Source of the DNA: Endozoicomonas sp. 4G
GTDB taxonomy: Bacteria; Pseudomonadota; Gammaproteobacteria; Pseudomonadales; Endozoicomonadaceae
NCBI RefSeq assembly: GCF_023822025.1
Contig: NZ_CP082909.1
Span: 1,416,001 to 1,480,000, forward strand
Direction of reading: 5' to 3'
DNA length: 64,000 nucleotides
This document shows, one piece after another, positions 59,992 to 64,000 of this stretch. Positions within the stretch are counted from its first letter, which is position 1, and each line of letters begins with the position of its first letter. The translations under genes and the position numbers were made by a program. The notes beneath the pieces are model-generated. The model was not told where the DNA came from. It saw only the letters and a list, made by a program, of their open reading frames with translations, and ran no database searches.

Positions 59992-60231
59992 GATGTTTAC
60001 AGTTTCCGTACTCCGGCATGATTGTGAGGAGAGCGGGTGTCTCCCCTGAACTTACGGCAGGGAAGCAGGTTGATAAAGTCTTGAGCATAGCTCAGCCAGC
60101 CGCACTGATGTGATAAACTACCTGCCTTTATCCGACTAATTTAAACACAGTCCGCTGTAAAACGAAATTTTTTGTCTGGGAGCCTGACCGAGAACAGCGC
60201 CGTTCAGGTACTAAAACTTGAGAAGTAATTA

Positions 60232-61215
60232 ATGAGTGAGCAGATTAATCAGCAGGCCGTTGTGCCTGACGAGCAGGGGAGTAAGAGACTGGATCAGATT
60301 GCAGTCAGCTGCTTTCCGGATTTTTCCAGGGCACGTCTTCAGGAATGGATCAAGAACGGCGGTCTGCTGGTGGACGGCCAGATAAAAAAGCCCAAAGACA
60401 AGCTGGTGGGGGGGGAGCGGCTGACACTCAGTGTTGAAGTCGACGACGAAGAGCGCTGGGAACCTGAAAATATCCCACTGAATATCATTTATGAAGACGA
60501 TGCCATTCTGGTCATCAACAAACCCGTGGGGCTGGTGGTTCATCCTGCGGCGGGAAACTACTCAGGTACTTTGTTGAATGGCCTGTTATACCACTATCCG
60601 GAAGTGGCTTCAGTGCCCAGGGCGGGTATCGTTCACCGTCTGGATAAGGATACTTCGGGATTAATGGTGGTAGCCAGAAATCTGGCCGCTCATACCGATC
60701 TGGTGGCCCAGCTTCAGGACCGAAGTGTCAGTCGAGAGTATGAAGCAGTGACCCAGGGTGTTATGACAGCAGGCGGAACGGTGAATGAACCTATTGCCCG
60801 TCACCCGGCTCATCGTCTTCGTATGGCAGTGGTGCCTGGCGGTAAACCTTCGGTTACGCATTACCGGGTTCTGAAGAAGTTTAATGCTCATACCCATGTC
60901 CGCTGCAAACTGGAAACGGGCAGAACCCACCAGATCAGGGTGCATATGAGTCATATTCGCTTCCCACTGGTGGGGGATGATCTGTATGCTGGCCGTCTGA
61001 GAATTCCCAAAGGATGCTCTCCTGTTCTGGAAGAGACTTTGAGAGGCTTTAAACGTCAGGCACTTCATGCCAGAAAGCTCGGGCTGATGCATCCGGTGAC
61101 GGATGATTACATGGAGTGGGAAGCGCCTTTGCCGGATGATTTTTCAGCACTTTTGGCAGCATTAAGAGAAGACGCTTTTTTACCGGGGGGCTCAGGCTCC
61201 AGAGTATCGCAATAG
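60232..61215 (+). CDS. rluD: 23S rRNA pseudouridine synthase RluD
   Basis: RluD (327 aa) makes pseudouridines 1911, 1915 and 1917 in helix 69. An S4 RNA-binding domain (about 15-75) precedes the catalytic domain with HRLDKDTSGLMVVA, where D138 is the catalytic aspartate, and GRTHQIRVHMSHI. The 240-base divergent region to bamD holds both promoters; I see no clear boxes. Confidence 0.95.
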   Translation: MSEQINQQAVVPDEQGSKRLDQIAVSCFPDFSRARLQEWIKNGGLLVDGQIKKPKDKLVGGERLTLSVEVDDEERWEPENIPLNIIYEDDAILVINKPVGLVVHPAAGNYSGTLLNGLLYHYPEVASVPRAGIVHRLDKDTSGLMVVARNLAAHTDLVAQLQDRSVSREYEAVTQGVMTAGGTVNEPIARHPAHRLRMAVVPGGKPSVTHYRVLKKFNAHTHVRCKLETGRTHQIRVHMSHIRFPLVGDDLYAGRLRIPKGCSPVLEETLRGFKRQALHARKLGLMHPVTDDYMEWEAPLPDDFSALLAALREDAFLPGGSGSRVSQ

Positions 61216-61227
61216 AGAGAGTCAAAT

Positions 61228-61968
61228 ATGTCTGAAGATCGTTACCTGTTCCCGGACTGGCCTGCACCTGAAGGTATCAGGGCGCTGGTCACCCTCAGGG
61301 CAGGGGGGCACAGTCAGGGTCATTTCAGCAGCTTTAATCTGGGGCTGCGCTCCGGTGACGATCCTGATGTGGTGGCAAAAAACAGGGCGTTGCTGGGTGA
61401 GGACTGGCAATGGCGACACCCGCCTCAGTGGCTCAAACAGGTTCACGGTATTGAGGTAGTGACGGCTAAGCCGGATAACATCGAAAGGGAAGGTGATGCT
61501 GTTTGGACCGATAAACCGGGATTACCCTGTGCCGTTTTAACAGCGGATTGCCTTCCGGTTATTTTTTGCAATCAGTCCGGTACTCGTGTCGCTGCTGCCC
61601 ATGCGGGTTGGAAAGGGCTTCAGGCAGGAGTGCTGGAAGCCACCGTTAAAGCCATGGGTGATGAACCTGTCCGGGTGATGGCCTGGTTGGGGCCAGCCAT
61701 CAGTCAGTCTCATTTTGAAGTGGGGCCTGAAGTTCGCGAAGCTTTTCTGAAGTCTGATCCGCAAGCTGAGGCAGCGTTTATTCCCGGTCAGGGTGACCGG
61801 TGGTATGGAGATCTCTACCAGCTGGCCAGACTCCGGCTGGAGAAGTTGGGTGTAACGCAAATCAGTGGTGGCCATTTCTGCACTTATAAAGAGAAAGATC
61901 GCTGGTTCTCGTACCGCAGGGATGGCGTCCAGTCCGGACGTTTGGCCACACTGGTTTGGATTCAATAA
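61228..61968 (+). CDS. pgeF: Peptidoglycan editing factor PgeF (YfiH, laccase-domain)
   Basis: PgeF (246 aa) belongs to the multicopper-oxidase-like YfiH family, which in E. coli removes wrongly incorporated L-Ser from UDP-MurNAc precursors and also shows purine nucleoside phosphorylase activity. Metal ligands occur in AVLTADCLPVIF and AAAHAGWKGL, and a third block is GGHFCTYKEKDRWFSYRRDG. It follows rluD by 12 bases, the conserved pair. clpB, the usual next gene, is replaced by an insertion element. Confidence 0.93.
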   Translation: MSEDRYLFPDWPAPEGIRALVTLRAGGHSQGHFSSFNLGLRSGDDPDVVAKNRALLGEDWQWRHPPQWLKQVHGIEVVTAKPDNIEREGDAVWTDKPGLPCAVLTADCLPVIFCNQSGTRVAAAHAGWKGLQAGVLEATVKAMGDEPVRVMAWLGPAISQSHFEVGPEVREAFLKSDPQAEAAFIPGQGDRWYGDLYQLARLRLEKLGVTQISGGHFCTYKEKDRWFSYRRDGVQSGRLATLVWIQ

Positions 61969-62021
61969 AAAGGAATAACCTCACTCTTCAGACCCGCTAT
62001 CGGGAGTATTTTCTAATCCCA

Positions 62022-63374
62022 AAATGAGCCTGAAGGGGCGTCAAGCCAGTGCTTTCAGGCCTTTCGTTCAAAAATTGATTGAAACAGTAATTCTCTGGCA
62101 GCCTGCAACTGCTTTGCTGACTCATTATCGCTCATGCTTGTAGCTCTTGCCTCAAGTTCTTCGAGGGTGACTCCCTTTTTCAAATATTTCTTAAAGTCGG
62201 GGAGACTTTTGAATTTTTCATAGGGGGTCATCATGTTTTCATAGTGATACTTTTTCTTTTCCTTGCCCTTTGCGTCTACCTCTGTTTCCGGGAAGAAGCA
62301 CGGACGATGAAAGTTTAGGTATGGGGTAAGATAGATTTTATTGAACTCATTTATTTCTGTCGCATACTTCTGAGGAATATGAGCATACCCAAGTATTTTT
62401 CTGATGATCGCACCATTCTTGCTTTCTACAAGTGCATTGTCGTTCGTCTTTCTTGCTCTTGATTTCGTAAAATTTATACGAAGATTTTCAAGTAATTCTG
62501 ATACACGACCATTAATGTATTCAGAACCGTTATCAGAATGAAAACCCCTTAATTTAAAGGGAAATGAAGCCAGCAGCTCCTCCAAAACAGGAATCAAAAA
62601 TGTCTCACTAATCTTCTCAACAGAGCAAACAACCTGATACTGTGTCACCTCATCAACAGCATTGATATGGTACACGCCTTTGACTCTATCCTGATCACCC
62701 TGGTGTACAGTGTCGATGCGTATAAAGCCTGGCTGTCCTTCTGGCCTTGGTTTTCGCCGTACACCAATTGCTCGTTTTGTCGGTTTGGTGACGTCTTTAG
62801 GTGACCGGATGTTACGGTATGTCTGTGACTTTCTCAGGTTGTATATGTGTGAGACGGAAATATCTTTCAGGCGTTCATAGCTCTGGTCACCCTGCACATA
62901 CGCCCTTTCACAGAGCTTTTTGATAGCAGCCCCATTTAGACCATTATGAAGCTGATCTGTCGCAGCGAGGAGCCTTATATCGGCCTTGGTGTACTGATTG
63001 CTGAACCCATTGCTGGTCCGCTGTTTGCGCTTCAAATGACCTGCTGAGAGGTATGCCTTGATAAGGCGGCTGATTTGAGCTCTTGAGTAGCCTGTGGCAA
63101 CTGTCAGATACCGCTTAATAATCCCTTTCTCTGACCGAGTGAGTGATCGATATCGGAAGTGCCTCAAAACTTCTTCAACCCATTGATAACACTCGTCTTT
63201 TGACTCCCAACCGGGCTCTATCAATGGTGCTTGATTAAGCAGTTCTTGAACCTGCTGGAGGGTACTAATTAGCCTCGTGTTCATGATGATTTTCATCCAG
63301 TAATAATGGACGAAAGATCCAAAAGCGTGAGGCTCATTTCATGCTAGAAACAGGAGTCCCCTTTAGGCTCATTT
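62022..63374 (-). mobile_element. Insertion sequence with rve-type transposase
   Basis: The ends form an imperfect 17-bp inverted repeat: AAATGAGCCTGAAGGGG (62022-62038) and CCCCTTTAGGCTCATTT (63358-63374). At the right end an extra copy of aggctcatttcatg lies 35 bp further in (63330-63343 versus 63365-63378), suggesting two transposase sites. One long ORF fills the element. I could not identify a target-site duplication. The exact outer boundary is uncertain by a few bases and the IS family is not assigned. Confidence 0.75.
62055..63296 (-). CDS. Integrase-core (DDE) transposase
   Basis: This 413-aa transposase has an N-terminal helix-turn-helix region (LTRSEKGIIKRYLTVATGYSR type, then SRLIKAYLSAG). 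The rve catalytic core carries the DDE triad in FIRIDTVHQGD, GFHSDNGSEYIN and NALVESKNGAI. A Lys/Glu-rich C-terminal tail follows. The frame is intact, so the element may be active. A second start (ATG at 63284) is possible. AT-richer than the neighbouring core genes. Confidence 0.88.
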   Translation of the reverse strand: MKIIMNTRLISTLQQVQELLNQAPLIEPGWESKDECYQWVEEVLRHFRYRSLTRSEKGIIKRYLTVATGYSRAQISRLIKAYLSAGHLKRKQRTSNGFSNQYTKADIRLLAATDQLHNGLNGAAIKKLCERAYVQGDQSYERLKDISVSHIYNLRKSQTYRNIRSPKDVTKPTKRAIGVRRKPRPEGQPGFIRIDTVHQGDQDRVKGVYHINAVDEVTQYQVVCSVEKISETFLIPVLEELLASFPFKLRGFHSDNGSEYINGRVSELLENLRINFTKSRARKTNDNALVESKNGAIIRKILGYAHIPQKYATEINEFNKIYLTPYLNFHRPCFFPETEVDAKGKEKKKYHYENMMTPYEKFKSLPDFKKYLKKGVTLEELEARATSMSDNESAKQLQAARELLFQSIFERKA

Positions 63375-63395
63375 CATGTTGGAAGAGACTTCGGG

Positions 63396-63423
63396 TTGTG
63401 AGGGTGTAAAAAGGGACTATATT
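63396..63423 (+). promoter_or_regulatory. Candidate sigma-70 promoter for the MOSC gene
   Basis: TTGTGA (63396-63401) and TATATT (63418-63423) with a 16-bp spacer lie 41 bases before the MOSC start and just outside the insertion element. Confidence 0.5.
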
Positions 63424-63464
63424 GCAGGGGTAGATAACATCATTGAAAACTTAACGTTAAAGAA

Positions 63465-64000
63465 ATGAAACTTTCTGCGATCTGCATTGGTAGAACAAAG
63501 CGTCAGAACATACGTGGTCACGGTGTCACAACGGCTTATCTGAAATCTGAAGTGCAGGGTTCGGTAAGAGTTCATGCCACTGGTATTGAAGGCAATGAGG
63601 TAGCGGTTCATAAAGATCACATCTACGCTGTTTCGACGACAACTTACAGGTACTGGCAAGATCGTATCGGTGGCAACGATAAGGATTGGCCAATGGGTCG
63701 CTTTGCTGAGAATCTTGTTATAGAGGGTTTGGATGAGGCGGCCTTGGCAGTGGGAGATGTTCTGTACATTGGCGATGAAGTAGTGCTGTCTGTGTCCGGG
63801 CCTCGTATTCCATGCTTCAAAGTATGCTGGCGTTTGGGGCAGTCAGACCGTTTTATCCCGGAGTTTGCCATTTCAGGCCACAGTGGTGTCTATCTGAGCG
63901 TAGTAAAAACCGGAACCATTACCTCCGGCGATCAAGTGCAGCTGGAGGCTAAGTCAGAGCCACGCACCCTGGTGCTGAACATCGCTAAAGCACTCTTTGC
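63465..64000 (+). CDS. MOSC-domain protein (5' part, runs off window)
   Basis: At least 178 codons from the ATG at 63465 to the window end without a stop. MOSC (molybdenum cofactor sulfurase C-terminal) features are present: MKLSAICIGRTKRQ at the start, the H/Y-rich strand VHKDHIYAVS, GRFAENLVIEGL, VGDVLYIGD and the conserved cysteine in GPRIPCFKVCWRLG. Some relatives continue into ferredoxin-reductase domains; YiiM-type stand-alone enzymes detoxify N-hydroxylated bases. Which form applies here cannot be decided from this window. Confidence 0.8.
   Translation, partial: MKLSAICIGRTKRQNIRGHGVTTAYLKSEVQGSVRVHATGIEGNEVAVHKDHIYAVSTTTYRYWQDRIGGNDKDWPMGRFAENLVIEGLDEAALAVGDVLYIGDEVVLSVSGPRIPCFKVCWRLGQSDRFIPEFAISGHSGVYLSVVKTGTITSGDQVQLEAKSEPRTLVLNIAKALF

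Noticed and set aside
62012-63385. Target-site duplication flanking the insertion element
   Set aside because: Sequences just outside the inverted ends (ctaatccc and catgttgg) do not match, so no duplication can be claimed.

Overview
The window looks like a chromosomal segment of a Gammaproteobacterium of the Oceanospirillales/Pseudomonadales type. An Endozoicomonas-like symbiont is my best guess, from protein style and from lineage-specific secreted proteins, but I ran no taxonomic search. The core gene order (dolP-diaA-yraN-lpoA / rsmI / rnpB-mraZ, the full mra/dcw cluster, secA-argJ-mutT, bamD / rluD-pgeF) resembles that of Pseudomonas. I see no tRNA, no 16S/23S/5S rRNA and no CRISPR array; the one RNA gene is RNase P RNA.

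Layout. 1-4571 (minus): lptD-surA-pdxA, outer-membrane biogenesis, with pdxA cut by the window edge. 4860-7383 (plus): amgK-murU-djlA, peptidoglycan-sugar recycling plus a J-domain protein. 7502-12898: assorted metabolic and regulatory genes (small ORF, MarR/HpaR-type regulator, mmsB-like dehydrogenase, cvfB, psuG, tdk, TauE/SafE permease). 13136-15670: metNIQ methionine importer. 15915-18185: sspA, sspB, an FMN reductase and a small lipoprotein. 18274-22479 (minus): grcA, dolP, diaA, yraN, lpoA; rsmI diverges from lpoA. 23529-30494: an accessory block that breaks the usual rsmI-rnpB-mraZ order. It holds a secreted beta-helix-like protein with a C-terminal hydrophobic anchor, a divergent cysteine-rich membrane protein, a REP-like inverted repeat and a ugpBAEC glycerol-3-phosphate importer preceded by a PhoB-box array. 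30691-31068: rnpB. 31317-49667: the complete division and cell-wall cluster mraZ-rsmH-ftsL-ftsI-murE-murF-mraY-murD-ftsW-murG-murC-ddl-ftsQ-ftsA-ftsZ-lpxC, with a near-consensus promoter and MraZ-type operator in front. 49766-57470: M23 peptidase, secA, aroA, argJ, mutT-TMP fusion. 57525-58772: an unrecognised protein with kinase-like motifs. 58761-61968: yacG, bamD, rluD, pgeF. 62022-63374: an intact insertion element where clpB usually follows pgeF. 63465-64000: start of a MOSC-domain protein.

The unifying theme is envelope construction. LptD, SurA, BamD, DolP, LpxC and SecA build or supply the outer membrane. The mra cluster, LpoA, the M23 peptidase, AmgK/MurU and PgeF make, regulate, recycle or proofread peptidoglycan.

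The most interesting signals beyond routine annotation are: (i) the kinase-like protein at 57525; (ii) the two secreted or membrane proteins at 23529-25946; (iii) a window-wide pattern of short tandem duplications (9-27 bp, in frame inside genes) in otherwise conserved housekeeping genes (lpoA, murF, murC, ddl, yacG) and next to surA; (iv) readable regulatory architecture at mraZ, ugpB, tdk and sspA. Every functional call rests on reading motifs and gene context; no database search was run.
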